Shown in pieces: positions 22,473-33,408 of a stretch of 64,000 nt of DNA. A program made the position numbers and the translations under genes. This DNA is from Pseudovirgaria hyperparasitica. Its lineage: Eukaryota > Ascomycota > Dothideomycetes > Acrospermales > Acrospermaceae. Below the pieces are notes generated by a model. It saw only the letters and a list, made by a program, of their open reading frames with translations, had not been told where the DNA came from and ran no database searches. Where the stretch lies: contig NW_022985568.1 in the NCBI RefSeq assembly GCF_010093815.1, positions 374,449 through 438,448 of the forward strand. The letters are read 5' to 3'. Position 1 is the first letter of the stretch. Each line of letters opens with the position of its first letter.

Positions 22473-24435
22473 ATGTCTTGGGCAATGGAGATCGAAACGC
22501 CAACATATACAGACCTCGTAGTCATAGGAGCAGGTCCTGCGGGACTTATGGCCGCATGCTGGGCTGCGCGTTACCATGTCAACGTTCGAATTCTCGATGA
22601 CAAGCCCGAGCGTGTCCTTACTGGACATGCAGATGGCCTGACCTGCCGGACGCTTGAGATCTTTGACAGCTTCGGTATTGCGCATGAGGTCTGCAGCGAA
22701 GCATCCGTTGATGTTCAGATGCGATACTGGGTGGGAATAATTATCGTTTTCTGGGACGTGCTGCTGATTTTCGCAGAGACCGAATGGAGTAGGTGGTCTG
22801 GAGCGATTCCAGTCCCTCATATCACAAAAGCCAGGCGTAAGCCGGTTTCAGCAGTGTCTGCTGAGTCAGGGGCGGATCGAAGAGCTCCTGGAACGAGTCT
22901 GCGCAGAGGGCGGAGTGCTTGTGGAGCGAAACATGGAGACGCTCGAACTGGGACCGATTGAGGAAGACGAGAGCTGCAAATATCCGATCGAGGTGAAGAT
23001 CAGGCGCAAGGTCAATCCAGGCACACCGTCGGAGCAGGAACCAGCCGTCGATGCCAACGACTCTATTGATGACCATGGCATAAAAGTAATCAGATGCAAG
23101 TATCTTATTGGAGCTGATGGTGCGCATAGCTGGACTCGCCGACAGCTTGGGATTGCTGCTACAGGAGCGTCTACAGACGAATGCTGGGGCGTGATTGATT
23201 TGGTCCCTCTGACCAACTTTCCAGACATTCGACAGAGCTGCGTTATCAGTTCGCTCCATGGCAACATTCATGTCGTCCCGCGAGAAAGACAATTGGTACG
23301 ACTCTATATTCAGCTTGAATCAGCAACGCCGGGTGAGCGCCTAGACAGGAGCAAGATCACTGCCGAAATGTTGATATCTACCACGAAAAAGATCCTGCAT
23401 CCGTATACCTTCGAATACGCTTCGATCGATTGGTTTACTGTCTACCAAGTTGGCCAGAGGATAGCGGACAAATTCAGCGCAGCTGAGAGGGTGTTTCTCG
23501 TAGGCGATGCTGTCCATACACACTCACCGAAGATAGGACAAGGGATGAACGTGAGCCTTCAGGACGCGTACAATCTCTCTTGGAAGATCTGTTCAGTCAT
23601 CAAAGGCATCCTCAAGTCGAGCTCACTTGCAAGCTACGAGACCGAGAGACGTCCAGTAGCAGAAGAACTCATTGATGTTGATCGAGAGACAGTCAGTTTC
23701 TACTGCTCCAGAGGCGCCATTGACCGTGGTGGACTGCAAGAATTTCGCAATAAGCACTACCGCTTCCTCAGTGGAGTTGCGGTCGACTACTCTGGGAGTG
23801 AGATGATCTCACCAAAGCACGTTTCTCTGCCGAGATTCGATGATGAACCTTCCACAGAAGCTTGTGAATCATTGGTCGAGGAACGATTTAGTCACATATG
23901 TCTTGGACAACGCCTTCCATCATATCGTGTGGTGAAGCATGCGAATGCAGAACCTACGTCTGTTGGAAGTCTTTTGAGTTCAAACGGTCGCTGGAAGCTT
24001 CTAATCTTTACTGGTGACTTGCGCGTAGAGGCACAAGCAGTCCGGTTCAACAACGTCAGCAAAGCAATCTCAGCCACCTCTTGTTCAATCCGTCAACGGT
24101 CTGCGCTTGACATGGGATGTCAAGCTAGCGTTGATATCTTCGCGATAATGGCATGCCCTCGCGACTCGGTGCCGCTGCTGAGTCTGCCGGAAATCTACCA
24201 CCCATGGAACGAGAGCACTGGGTGGGAGTATGATACTGTCTACACTGACGAACCGGACGTGTATGGAGTGTGCGAGGATGCATATGGCCGATATGGCATC
24301 GATCGCACCCGGGGCTGTCTCGTGCTATGCAGGCCGGACCAGCATGTCGCCTACTGCGGTGAACTCGAGCACACGGCAGGATTGGAGCTGTTCTGTTCGC
24401 GCATTTTCATGGAGACAAGGAGTGAATGTGATTGA
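22473..24435 (+). CDS. FAD-dependent phenol 2-monooxygenase-like hydroxylase
   Basis: Two exons (22473-22730, 22777-24435) separated by a 46-nt intron (GTGGGA...GCAG) give 638 aa. The FAD fingerprint is complete. The dinucleotide-binding GAGPAG is at 19-24, the DG motif GADGAHSWTR at about 198, and the second FAD motif VFLVGDAVHTHSP at about 325-337. GQGMNVSLQDAYNLSWK follows. The C-terminal part (about 460-638) fits the thioredoxin-like domain of phenol hydroxylases. Substrate is probably an aromatic alcohol or acid, ortho-hydroxylated with NADPH and O2 in the cytosol. A second in-frame ATG (22485) lies just inside the start. The GVSRF codons near 22830 contain a GTAAGC that mimics a donor but is coding. 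It is divergent from PAL and followed in the same direction by an MFS exporter. Confidence 0.9.
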
Positions 24436-24959
24436 TCCCGTGTAGTGCACTAGGCGTGGCGTGCCTCTGTGAGTCAGGATTAGTGACAAAGCTTCAAAAC
24501 CACACTACCTACACTGTTGCCTGCCCGGCCATTGATGCGTCATCCATATATGTAGCCTATTTGCTTCTTTACAAAGTCACACCAACGGCATTGCGACCTA
24601 TCAATTTCCCTCAAGCTCGTACAACCGGAAGAAAGCCAGAGGTGCCTGGTGGCGTTCATATCGCTATATCCGTTGATAGATGCAACCACGACCCCACATG
24701 GATGCACACGGATCCTTAACCCGCCACGTCTTTTTTTCCACCAGAACATCAGAAACGCACTCACTTCATCGACATCGTATCTCACCTTTTCATTCAGTGA
24801 TTCCGGGTTGGATGTGAATGTGCCAGATGCTACTCGAGCCCATTTTTTACCTGCCTGACCTCTGCCACCTTTTCTGTAACTCAGGCTGCACCAACTCGAC
24901 GGCGAATCTCGGTTTTTTAGCAAAGACAACTGCATCGCACCCTCGAGAATACAGTCCAT
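24436..24959. other. Intergenic between the hydroxylase and MFS gene
   Basis: 524 bp holding the 3' end of the hydroxylase transcript and the promoter of the MFS gene. No open frame of note; a CT-rich stretch precedes the MFS start. Confidence 0.5.
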
Positions 24960-26573
24960 ATGGCGACAGATGGCTCGACCGAACGCAGGCCGCTTCTTGA
25001 AGCTCAGAGGCCTTCAGCATCATCCACAACCACGGCCTCTGGTGTGGCAGAGCAAGACGAGCTCAGCGGCGCGCAGTTGTATCTCACACTATTCTTTCCA
25101 TACCTAGGCCAGCTTCTCCTCGCCATGGACGCAACCATCACGACCACTGTGTCTGCGACAATCGCTTCAGATTTCTCCTCATTGGCCATTGTCTCATGGC
25201 TAGGCTCATCTTACCTCGTGGCCACAGCTGCTACGCAACCTGTCTCTGGGGGACTCTCCGACCGCTTTGGACGTCGGAGTAGCCTGATAGTCTCCATCAT
25301 CGCGTTCGGCGTGGGGAACTTGATGTGTGGGTATGCGGAGTCTACTAGCGTCATGGTCGCTGGGCGGGTGGTTGCAGGTGCTGGAGGCGGTGCAATGAGC
25401 AGCATTACTCAATTCATCACGAGCGACATTCTTCCACTGAGGAAACGGCCATTGTGGCAGGGCATTGGGAATGTCGTCTGGGCCGCCGGAATCGGACTTG
25501 GTGGAGTTGTCGGCGGTGCGATCAACGACTGGATCGGATGGCGATGGGCGTTCCTGGGCCTCACGCCCTTGACGTTGCTGATCCTGCTCGGGTCTATCTT
25601 GACTCTTCCGTCCAAGATGGACAAAACACAGGGAGTCAATCTGCATCTCGACTATCCTGGAGCCATACTACTCTCAACTTCACTTGTTCTGCTGATACTC
25701 GGCCTCAACCTGCTGGAAGGAGGCCAGGCCGACATTGCTCCATTGGCACTTCTCGGCATAGCGGCAGTCCTTTTGCTCTTCTTCATCGTCTTCGAATTCC
25801 AATATGCCACGGAACAGATCATACCAATACAGCTTCTGGGCAATCGCAGCATTGCTGGAGTCTGTATGTCCGGCTTCTTCGTCTCTGCGTCAATGTACAC
25901 GTTACTTTTCTACGTTCCGCTACTGATACAGGTCCGCGGTTTCACAACGAGTGAAGTGGGCATCCAGTTTCTGGGCGAGGTAGCTGGTGCGTCAATTGGG
26001 TCGTTTGCTACTGGAGCGACCATGCGGGCTATTGGAGGCTACGGCCTGCTCAAACCGCTGGTATACCTTGTCTTTGTCGCAGCTCCCCTCCTCTTTTTCC
26101 TCAGTACTCTGGACTGGCCCATCTGGACGACTGTGGTGTCACTGATTGCCATGGGTAGTGGTTTCGGGAGTGTTTTGACAGTCATTGTGACGGGCTTGCT
26201 GGCGGTCACAGAGCAGCGCATCCAGGCGCCAGTCACGGGAATGCTGTACGCCTTTCGACAGGCAGGGTCATCCAGTGGTCTTGCGGTTGCAGGCATCCTT
26301 TTCAGAGTTCTGGTCACGAAAGAGCTTGGCACTGGCGCGACAGTCGATAACATCGGTCGACTGTGTCATCGAAAGGGCGAGCTTGTGCAACATCGACCGG
26401 AGATCTGCGTGGCATATGGACGTGCACTGCACTGGACGTTTCTGTATTCCTTTATCTTGAGTGTGATTGCATTTGTCACTGGTATGATGCTTCGCAACGT
26501 GTCTCTGGACCGAGAAGAGACGAAGAATCAGATTGAGAGAGCTCTGCCTACCGACGGGGATTCAGCACCGTAG
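24960..26573 (+). CDS. MFS transporter, DHA2/vacuolar basic amino acid (VBA)-like
   Basis: Single exon, 537 aa, about 14 hydrophobic segments. After a polar N-terminus with an acidic-dileucine signal (ERRPLLEA, residues 8-15, like vacuolar sorting signals) comes the first helix with LLLAMDATITTT. The loop 2-3 signature GGLSDRFGRRSS is at about residues 96-107. Motif-C-like glycine-rich sequence lies in helix 5 (GIGLGGVVGGAINDWIGWRW). These are features of the drug:H+ antiporter-2 family, whose fungal members export toxins or load amino acids into the vacuole. Substrate cannot be read from sequence. Its position behind the hydroxylase makes export or storage of an aromatic product possible. 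Confidence 0.88.
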   Translation: MATDGSTERRPLLEAQRPSASSTTTASGVAEQDELSGAQLYLTLFFPYLGQLLLAMDATITTTVSATIASDFSSLAIVSWLGSSYLVATAATQPVSGGLSDRFGRRSSLIVSIIAFGVGNLMCGYAESTSVMVAGRVVAGAGGGAMSSITQFITSDILPLRKRPLWQGIGNVVWAAGIGLGGVVGGAINDWIGWRWAFLGLTPLTLLILLGSILTLPSKMDKTQGVNLHLDYPGAILLSTSLVLLILGLNLLEGGQADIAPLALLGIAAVLLLFFIVFEFQYATEQIIPIQLLGNRSIAGVCMSGFFVSASMYTLLFYVPLLIQVRGFTTSEVGIQFLGEVAGASIGSFATGATMRAIGGYGLLKPLVYLVFVAAPLLFFLSTLDWPIWTTVVSLIAMGSGFGSVLTVIVTGLLAVTEQRIQAPVTGMLYAFRQAGSSSGLAVAGILFRVLVTKELGTGATVDNIGRLCHRKGELVQHRPEICVAYGRALHWTFLYSFILSVIAFVTGMMLRNVSLDREETKNQIERALPTDGDSAP

Positions 26574-27710
26574 CTGGACCGGCAATTAACAAAGGCGCGA
26601 TATTGCCACCAACTACGAAGCTTGACGGAAGCCTGGAGCCTCACATGCCATCAAACTTCTGCCAGGGCGGCAAGCAGTTCGTGCGTTGCTCGCTCGAAAT
26701 ATCTGAGGACTAGCTGCGTCTCGACTGAAGATTGCCCATAACAGGTCCTGCAGAAACCCTCCTGCAGTCCCAAAACCCCAGCCATTCTCCCTATCTGTCT
26801 CAACACTCTGCATTCCCGTCGTCTCCAAAGCCAGATCCCACATCCCCCACGTCGATGATCAGGCCTTTTACCCGAGCGCCTGCTGGATCGGTTCTCTGCG
26901 CCGGCCAGATCAAGCCCAAAGCACGAGCCACCTACCTATCGTGGTGATCTCCCGGGAGCATGGCGGCAGGGTATATCCGCTTTCATGCGTGAGCAGGGAC
27001 CCATGGTTGATGCCCCTGTATACGGTCTATCATCATGTGCATGCGGGGTACCTGTGGCATACCGAGCAGGGTTGGGGGATAGTTTGCAGTGTGCGAGGAG
27101 GAACACGAGGCATCGGAAGACTTCACATGTTTTAGAGTAATAGTAGCCCGTAAGAATAATCACAGGACAGACAGGACTGTGCAAGGTGGATGATAATCAG
27201 AAATCTCCGCAGTCTCGACACTTTCATACCGCCGCAAGGGAGGAGGGGTGTAGTGCATGTTCCCCCCAAACCCCCCTGTCCCACCACCGAACATGGGAAT
27301 ATATACTCCAAGCCTTATAGCACGACAATGCGCCCAATGCAGCAATCGCGCTTCTAGAAGTGCGCTTGTCGTAATTATTTCGAGTTCTTTTCCAGGGGCG
27401 GTCGCCGATGGCATAAGATAGATACGCCGTATCGTATCGTATCGTTTCAGGCATTCATTCCCATGTGCCGAAACTGCTTCTCCCTCGCCGCAACAAACCT
27501 TGCCCCGCGAAAGATATGCATGCAGCTCTTGCCCACCCTGTTTCCTGCTCTAGAACACACCATGCGCGAAATGCGGAGGCGATTTGCCCTTGCGGAATGT
27601 GAGGGGGGTCCGGAAAGGTCCGCCCGCCCCCTTGAACGACATGATTGCCCATCGAATCCCACCAGATACATATTCAGAGGTTGGGCCGTGCGCCTCGAGA
27701 GGGAAGAAGG
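26574..27710. other. Intergenic, no gene seen
   Basis: About 1.1 kb. Short frames overlap on both strands. The right half is upstream sequence of the GPCR gene and includes the GTATC repeat near 27428-27446 and homopolymer runs. Nothing else supported. Confidence 0.5.
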
Positions 27711-27925
27711 AGAAGAAGAAGAAGAAGAAGAAGAAGAAGAAGAAGAAGAAGAAGAAGAAGAAGAAGAAGAAGAAGAAGAAGAAGAAGAAGAAGAAGAAGA
27801 AGAAGNNNNNNNNNNNNNNNNNNNNNNNNNAGAAGAAGAAGAAGAAGAAGAAGAAGAAGAAGAAGAAGAAGAAGAAGAAGAAGAAGAAGAAGAAGAAGAA
27901 GAAGAAGAAGAAGAAGAAGAAGAAG
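27711..27925. repeat. (GAA)n microsatellite with a 25-bp assembly gap
   Basis: An essentially perfect AGA/GAA trinucleotide run of about 190 sequenced bases, broken by N at 27806-27830. It lies about 100 bp upstream of the GPCR start codon. The apparent long Glu, Lys or Arg frames through it are artefacts of the repeat. The true length is uncertain because assemblers collapse such tracts. Confidence 0.95.
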
Positions 27926-28023
27926 GGCAAAAATCTCACGGTTTCTTGAGCCAATACGATATCTGTACCTGACTGAACCGGAGAGCGGAACCCCGTGGTG
28001 TCAATCATCAACACTGACAAAGT

Positions 28024-30291
28024 ATGGGCCTGGAAACCGCCATGCTCAACACGCCGAGCTACACGCTCTTCCTCGATGTCTCGCAGAGCCCAAGCCCAAG
28101 CCCGCGCCCGACGAGTCCGATCGCAGCAACAGGAGGAGGAGGAGCGCAGAGCGTCTCGAGTGCGGTGCTCGTCGCCGCTACTACGCCCACGGCACGCGCG
28201 GTCTCGCAGGCATACATAGACGAGTACAACGGCCACCTGGTGTACATCACGTGCGGCATCTTCATCTTCCTGTGCTCCGTCTTCCTGACGCTGCGATTCA
28301 CGGCAAGAAGCATGGCGCGGATCCGCTGGGGCCAGGACGACACGTACACGGTGTGCGCGGCGCTGTGTCTGGCGGCGCAAATCACCGTGTGTCTCGGTAC
28401 GTGTATATCCCCCCCTGTGCGTAAGGAGAGCATTCGAGATACACATACAGACCCTCCGCTGACCACATCCCCCCAACCCAACAGTCTGCACAGCAACAGG
28501 CGACATCGGCCACCACGAAGAATACTACCCGCCGCTGGGCATGCACGACACCGCCCGCCGCAAGTCCTGGACCGTCTTCCTGCTGGCCATCTGCCTGACC
28601 TACCTCCCCGCCGTCGCCTTTCCCAAACTCGCCATCCTCGCCACCTACCTGCGCATCTTCACGGCGCCCGTGTCGCGCGCCCTGTGCTGGGTCGCGGGCG
28701 TGCTCGTGGCGCTGAACTGCGTGGGCAGTATGCTGCCTGCCGCCGCACTGTGCGTGCCCTTTCACAAGGCCTGGCTGCCGCGGCTGCCGGGCCGGTGCAT
28801 CGATATCAATGCTTGGATGCGCTATAGTACTGTTGTGAATTTGCTGACGGACTTGGTCTGCTTGGTTCTGCCGATTCCGGTTATTCTCGGGACGAAGCTG
28901 GCTGGGAGGGTTAAGCTGGGGCTTGTGGCTACGTTTCTGGTTGGGAGCATGTATGTCCTTTCCGTTTTCCTCACCCCTATTCCATCCTCACCCCCTATCC
29001 CCAGCACAACCACCAAACAAAGCAAAGCAAATCCCCCATCTAACACCCCTCTCACCCAAACAGAGGCACAATAATGGCCACCGTCCGCTTCGTCGGCTTC
29101 TTCGCCAACGACTTTGGCACCGACGGCACCTGGCCCGCCGTGCGGCTGATGCAGCTCTCCGTCATGGAATCCTCCTTCTACCTCATCGCGCTCTGTCTGC
29201 TCTCCTTTCGCCCGCTGATGGTGCGGCTCTGGCAGGCGCTTGCGCTGTCGTCGTCGCGCTGGGGGACGTGGGGGTCGATTGGCGGGGGACAGCAGCAGCG
29301 GCGGCGGTCGAATCGTCGTGGGTTGGGGTATGATGGGGATGGGGATGGCGGTCGTGGTGGGGGTGGGAATGGGAATGGAGATGGGGCGTTGGGCACGATG
29401 ATGACGGCCACGGCCACGACAACACGCTCGATGAGTCCTGTGTCGCGCAAGGGGGTGCCGTTGGCGGCCGTGCATGGCCGGCTTGTTGATGTTGCGGCTC
29501 CGCATCCTCCGTCTTCTTTTCCTGCTCCGTCTTCTTTCCCTCCTCCGCCGTCGTTCCCGCATCCCCCTTCTTTCTCACCCTCTGCGCCGCAGTACTGCGC
29601 TACATGCAGCGCCGGCCCGTTTCCCCCCCTTTCCTCCCCTTTCTCCCCCTTCTCCTCTTCCTCTCCTCCCCAGCCCCCTGAAAGTACGGCCAAAACTACG
29701 GCTAAAACTACGGCTAAAACTACAGCTAAACACGAGGAGTTCTTGCACGGCGGTCTATACACGCCTGCGCATCCTTATCCGCCTCCTCCTCCTGTTCGAG
29801 CTACGACTAGTCCTGTGCCTACTGGCCCTACTACGGCTACGGCTGCCACGGCGAGTACGGCTGGAATGCGCTTCCCCAGTCCACCGTGCTCGCCGCCTTC
29901 GCCGCCGTCCGTGCTGCGGACGCAGGGGTTTGCGGCTGCTGTGCGGGAGAGGGAGAGGGACAGGGAAAGGGAGAGGGAGAGGGAGAGGGGCAGGGAAAGG
30001 GAGAGCGAGAGAGAAAGGGACAGGGAAAGAAACGATGCATGGAGCAGAGCGGGCGTGTATCCGGCACCATCTGCACCACCGGCACAATCGCGGGGTGGTT
30101 TTGATGGATATAGTGGCGGTGGCTTTGATGGATATAGTAGCGGTGGCGGTAGATACAGCTATACAGACGAAGAAAGACGGAGCGTGGGGGTAGGGATCGA
30201 TGTATTTCCGCCGCCGCCGACGAGGGAGAGGGCGAGGTCGAGGTCGAACATGAGTACGGCGGCGAGGGTGTGGGGGAGGAGGAGGGTTTGA
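28024..30291 (+). CDS. Rhodopsin-domain (Pth11-like) seven-helix membrane protein
   Basis: Three exons (28024-28396, 28485-28950, 29064-30291) give 688 aa. Splice sites are GTACGT...ACAG and GTATGT...ACAG. Helices can be followed: HLVYITCGIFIFLCSVFLTLRF, then WGQDDTYTVCAALCLAAQI, TVFLLAICLTYLPAVAF with PKLAILATYLRIF, LCWVAGVLVALNCV, MRYSTVVNLLTDLVCLVLPIP, and LGLVATFLVGS. The WGxDDxY and KLAIL-YLRIF signatures are those of the fungal rhodopsin domain (PF20684 type) found in Pth11-like receptors. The last 300 residues are a cytosolic low-complexity tail: Pro/Ser/Thr-rich, a TAKTTAK repeat, and an Arg-Glu/Arg-Asp run. The protein probably senses an external cue at the plasma membrane; ligand unknown. 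A CFEM domain is not present. The (GAA)n tract sits in its promoter. Confidence 0.84.
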
Positions 30292-30633
30292 GGGGTTTGG
30301 AGGGAGGGGGAGGTAGAGAGGGAGGTGGGTTTTTCTTTGTTAGGGGGGAGGGATTGGGAGGGGATTTGGGGAGGGTTGTGGTTGTGATGGGCATGATGTT
30401 TGATTGTGACGCTGGACATGACTGTGATGATGGTTATGATGACGACGGTGTTATTGCTCGTATATGGCGTGGTCTGTCGTCTAGCGTGGCGTGGCGTGGC
30501 GTGGTGTGGTCTCGTCTCTCGTCTCTCGTCTCTCGTCTCTCCTCGCTCGTTTCTCGTCTACTGTCTCTGTCTACTGTCTACTATATACTCCGGACATGTA
30601 CGCTATGATGGCATGGCATATATACATACATAT

Positions 30634-30698
30634 CCCATCCATCCATCCATCCATCCCATCCATCCCATCCCATCCATCCCATCCTTCCATCCATCCCA
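30634..30698. repeat. (CATC)n/(CATCC)n microsatellite
   Basis: Tandem CATC and CATCC units, slightly interrupted, downstream of the GPCR gene. Confidence 0.85.
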
Positions 30699-30989
30699 TA
30701 CTCTATACACAAGCTCCCTCATTCCAGAGCCTCGGGGCACCACCTACCTAAGAGCCAGGCGGTATGTATTGGTCTGGTCAACGCATGAATACGAATATGC
30801 CAAGAATACAGCAAGAACATAACGAAGACGCAAAAGAAGAAGAAGAAGAAGAAGAAGACATGCCAATACACCGATAGAAGAACACGAACGATACAAAGTA
30901 AGCATGCATGCATATATATATAAATAAAACACACATTTTCAATCAACTCATCTTCTCTCTTATTCATTCTCTCTCTAGTCACTTACTAC

Positions 30990-31335
30990 TTACTCTATGG
31001 GCTAGTACTCTATGGGCTAGTACTCTAGTATAGCTAATAGTAGTATGTTCTATTATATAGCTAACACTCCACAAACCGGAATCTATCTTGACTACTAGTA
31101 CTCACTCTATACTAGTATATATATATATATATATATACTGTATAACTTATATATACCTACATATATACTACTGTACTCTTTTACTCTACTTACTCTATAC
31201 TATAATTTACTATACTATACTATACTATACTATTCCAATCCATCTAGACTCTATGCTATACTACAAGTACGTGCCTAGTCTATTTCTATATAGCATGTAA
31301 CTTCTTATAGCCTCCTATAACTAGTAGAGTCTAGT
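30990..31335. repeat. AT-rich stretch with TA and CTATA runs
   Basis: A TA dinucleotide run at about 31118-31137, ACTATACTATACTATACTAT at about 31210-31232 and repeated TAGTCTAG words. Low coding potential. Confidence 0.6.
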
Positions 31336-31569
31336 CTAGTATAGCATACTACAGAGAATAGGGTAAGCGGCAAGATTGAATTATCATATAGTTCAATTCT
31401 AAAGTAGCAGTATCAGTCGTAGTCGTGGTTTCTACATCTACCCAGGATAGCTACATGGGATGATTCAAAGAGGAGAACCCCAAGGAGTAGTCTTCTAGCT
31501 AAACAATATTGATACGATGACTCTAGGATTAACACCTCCAGCTACAAGACCGCTGCAAGACAGCTACAT

Positions 31570-31640
31570 AGGCTACACAAGCCACACAGGCGGCACAAGC
31601 CACACAGGCCACACAAGCCGCACAAGCCGCACAAGCCCAG
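31570..31640. repeat. CACAAGCC/CACACAGGC minisatellite
   Basis: About seven units of roughly 9-10 bp alternating CACAAGCCG, CACAAGCCA and CACAGGC. The minus-strand translation gives an artefactual Leu-Cys-Gly repeat. Confidence 0.7.
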
Positions 31641-31899
31641 CCAGGCATCCGTCGTGGCGTGCGTGTTCGTCTCATGCGTCAGGACAACAGAAAGGGATAT
31701 GAGATAGTCGAGTGGACATGGGAGAAGAAGATGGGAGAAGATGGAAAGTAGATGTAAGAAGATGGCAAGTCGAGAACCCAGTCTCGAAACACAGAAGTAT
31801 GGCCCCCCGCCCCCAAAAGACCAAGCACAACAACGCCGTAGCCACCAATAACTCCAGTCATGTGCCCATGTGCCCATGTGCGAAATCTCAGACGGCGCT

Positions 31900-33408
31900 T
31901 CACGGGCATTCATGTTCGTCGCCAAAGGGACTTCGGCTGCGGCCAATCTGTGAGCTCTCTCGCCGCGTCTCGTCCGTCTCGGTGACGGGATCGAGGGCGG
32001 CGGCGCGGCGGGAGCCGGACTGCTGCTGGTGGGTTCGAGGAGAGAGAATGGTGGCGCTCATGTCGGCAAAGGGGCTGTGTGTGGAGACGGGCAGGTCGCC
32101 GGGTATGTCGGCAAGCCCGGGCGAGGCACGCCCGTCATCGACAAGACTGCGTCGGATGGAGCTTTGCTCGTCGTCGGACTCGGAGATGGAGACGGCCGAG
32201 TTGAGGGTGTTTGGGCGCGGTGTGGAGATGGGTGAGATTGAGAGCAGGCTAGAGCTCGAGTTCATGCTGATCAAGCTGGGCTTCTTCTTGGATATCGTGA
32301 CGGGCACCGGTCTGGCCTCGCTGACGGAAGAGGAAGAAGGTGGCGGGTTTCCAGCAGTCAGAGAGGGGCTTGAAGGGGTGCGCGTCTGGGCGGGTCGTTG
32401 GATGCTTCCAAATTCGGCCGACGGGGCCTGAGGGGTGCCGGGGGCTGGTGTGGCCAGCGGACTGCCAGACTTGACGTTTATGACGGCGGCCTTGCCACGG
32501 AGCACGGTGGTGGCCGGCATCGGGTCGACGACGGCATCGTTCCGGTAGATGGTCGTGGCGACACTGCTCCTGGCCAGGCTGGGAGTGATGCTCTGGCGCG
32601 AGTGCATGGTGTGGAAGCTGCTGCGGTTGTCGTTTACGATGGTGTTGATGGTGTGGAAGCTGCTCCTGTTGTCGGAGACGTCGGTGTAGCCGGTGTAGGT
32701 GGAGCCACGGACGGAGCGGAGGTCACCGGGCATAAAGTAGTGGGAATCTTCGTGCTGTTGAGAGTAGGGACTGGAGGGCTGGGAGGAGTTGGAGACGATG
32801 ATGGGGATGGGCGGAACGGGAGGCACCAGCAGCTGGGGAGATTGCGGGCCGGAGCGGTTGGTGATGCCGGGAATGTAGGCAATCTGGATGATGTTGGAGG
32901 CGCGAGTGAGGACGGTGGAGGCCAGCGAGTGGACGGTGTGGGTGGACATGCGGGCGTCTCTCCGCATGGTAAACTGGGTGTTGCGTTTCTCTGGCGGCAG
33001 GTTTGTCTGGTCCCACGCCGCGGCGTCGTCCATCTCTTGTTGGCGACGCTTGATGCAGAATTTCCACACCAGCCAGGTAGCAAGCACGATGAAAGCGATG
33101 CCGCCGACAACACCGCCGGCAATGGCGCCGACATTGGGCCCCGACTTTTTGTTCGCGGCATTGTTGCTGCTGGCGCTGGGGTCGGCGATACAGATGGCGC
33201 CAGGACAGGTATCGCACGTCTTTGTGGTGATGGAGCAGATCTGGCCGGTGGGACAGGAAGGACAGCTCAGGGCGACGTTTTCGCACTCGATACAGCGTCG
33301 GAAGATTGTCCGCAAGACACGCGCGACCTCTGGGCAGGAGTCAGCAGGGCCGAGAAGTAGACAAGCAGTAGAGAAGAAGGCAAACATACCGGGGCTTGTC
33401 GCAGTCAT
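31900..33408 (-). CDS. OPY2: Opy2-type membrane anchor of the HOG/MAPK pathway
   Basis: Two exons (33408-33390, 33329-31900) with a 60-nt intron (GTATGT, CTGAC, CAG) give 482 aa. Residues 19-53 form the Opy2 cysteine cluster (CIECENVALSCPSCPTGQIC, then CDTCPGAIC). A single membrane segment lies at about 73-97 (VGAIAGGVVGGIAFIVLATW), flanked by a basic stop-transfer FCIKRR. The cytosolic tail of about 380 residues is Ser/Thr/Pro-rich with many possible SP/TP sites. Repeated NRSSFHT motifs occur near 240-275. In yeast Opy2 recruits Ste50 to the membrane so that Ste11 can activate the osmostress and filamentation MAP kinases. Reading through the intron gives a longer N-terminus that breaks the family pattern. 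No neighbour is obviously linked. Confidence 0.88.
   Translation of the reverse strand: MTATSPGMFAFFSTACLLLGPADSCPEVARVLRTIFRRCIECENVALSCPSCPTGQICSITTKTCDTCPGAICIADPSASSNNAANKKSGPNVGAIAGGVVGGIAFIVLATWLVWKFCIKRRQQEMDDAAAWDQTNLPPEKRNTQFTMRRDARMSTHTVHSLASTVLTRASNIIQIAYIPGITNRSGPQSPQLLVPPVPPIPIIVSNSSQPSSPYSQQHEDSHYFMPGDLRSVRGSTYTGYTDVSDNRSSFHTINTIVNDNRSSFHTMHSRQSITPSLARSSVATTIYRNDAVVDPMPATTVLRGKAAVINVKSGSPLATPAPGTPQAPSAEFGSIQRPAQTRTPSSPSLTAGNPPPSSSSVSEARPVPVTISKKKPSLISMNSSSSLLSISPISTPRPNTLNSAVSISESDDEQSSIRRSLVDDGRASPGLADIPGDLPVSTHSPFADMSATILSPRTHQQQSGSRRAAALDPVTETDETRRESSQIGRSRSPFGDEHECP

Larger units (their letters stand above)
30292..31899. other. Repeat-rich intergenic region
   Basis: About 1.6 kb of simple repeats: GTGGC/TCTCGTC runs (30483-30560), a CATCC run (30634-30698), a short GAA run (30835-30857), TA runs (31118-31137), then an AT-rich stretch and a CACAAGCC minisatellite. 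No gene supported. Confidence 0.6.

Noticed and set aside
27463-28506. Long apparent proteins of poly-Glu, poly-Lys, poly-Arg or poly-Phe through the GAA repeat
   Set aside because: All frames of a pure GAA/TTC tract stay open; no flanking domain or start context supports coding.
28822-30394. Arg- and Pro-rich frames on the minus strand across the GPCR tail
   Set aside because: They are shadows of low-complexity coding or repeat DNA, with no domain and no consistent start.
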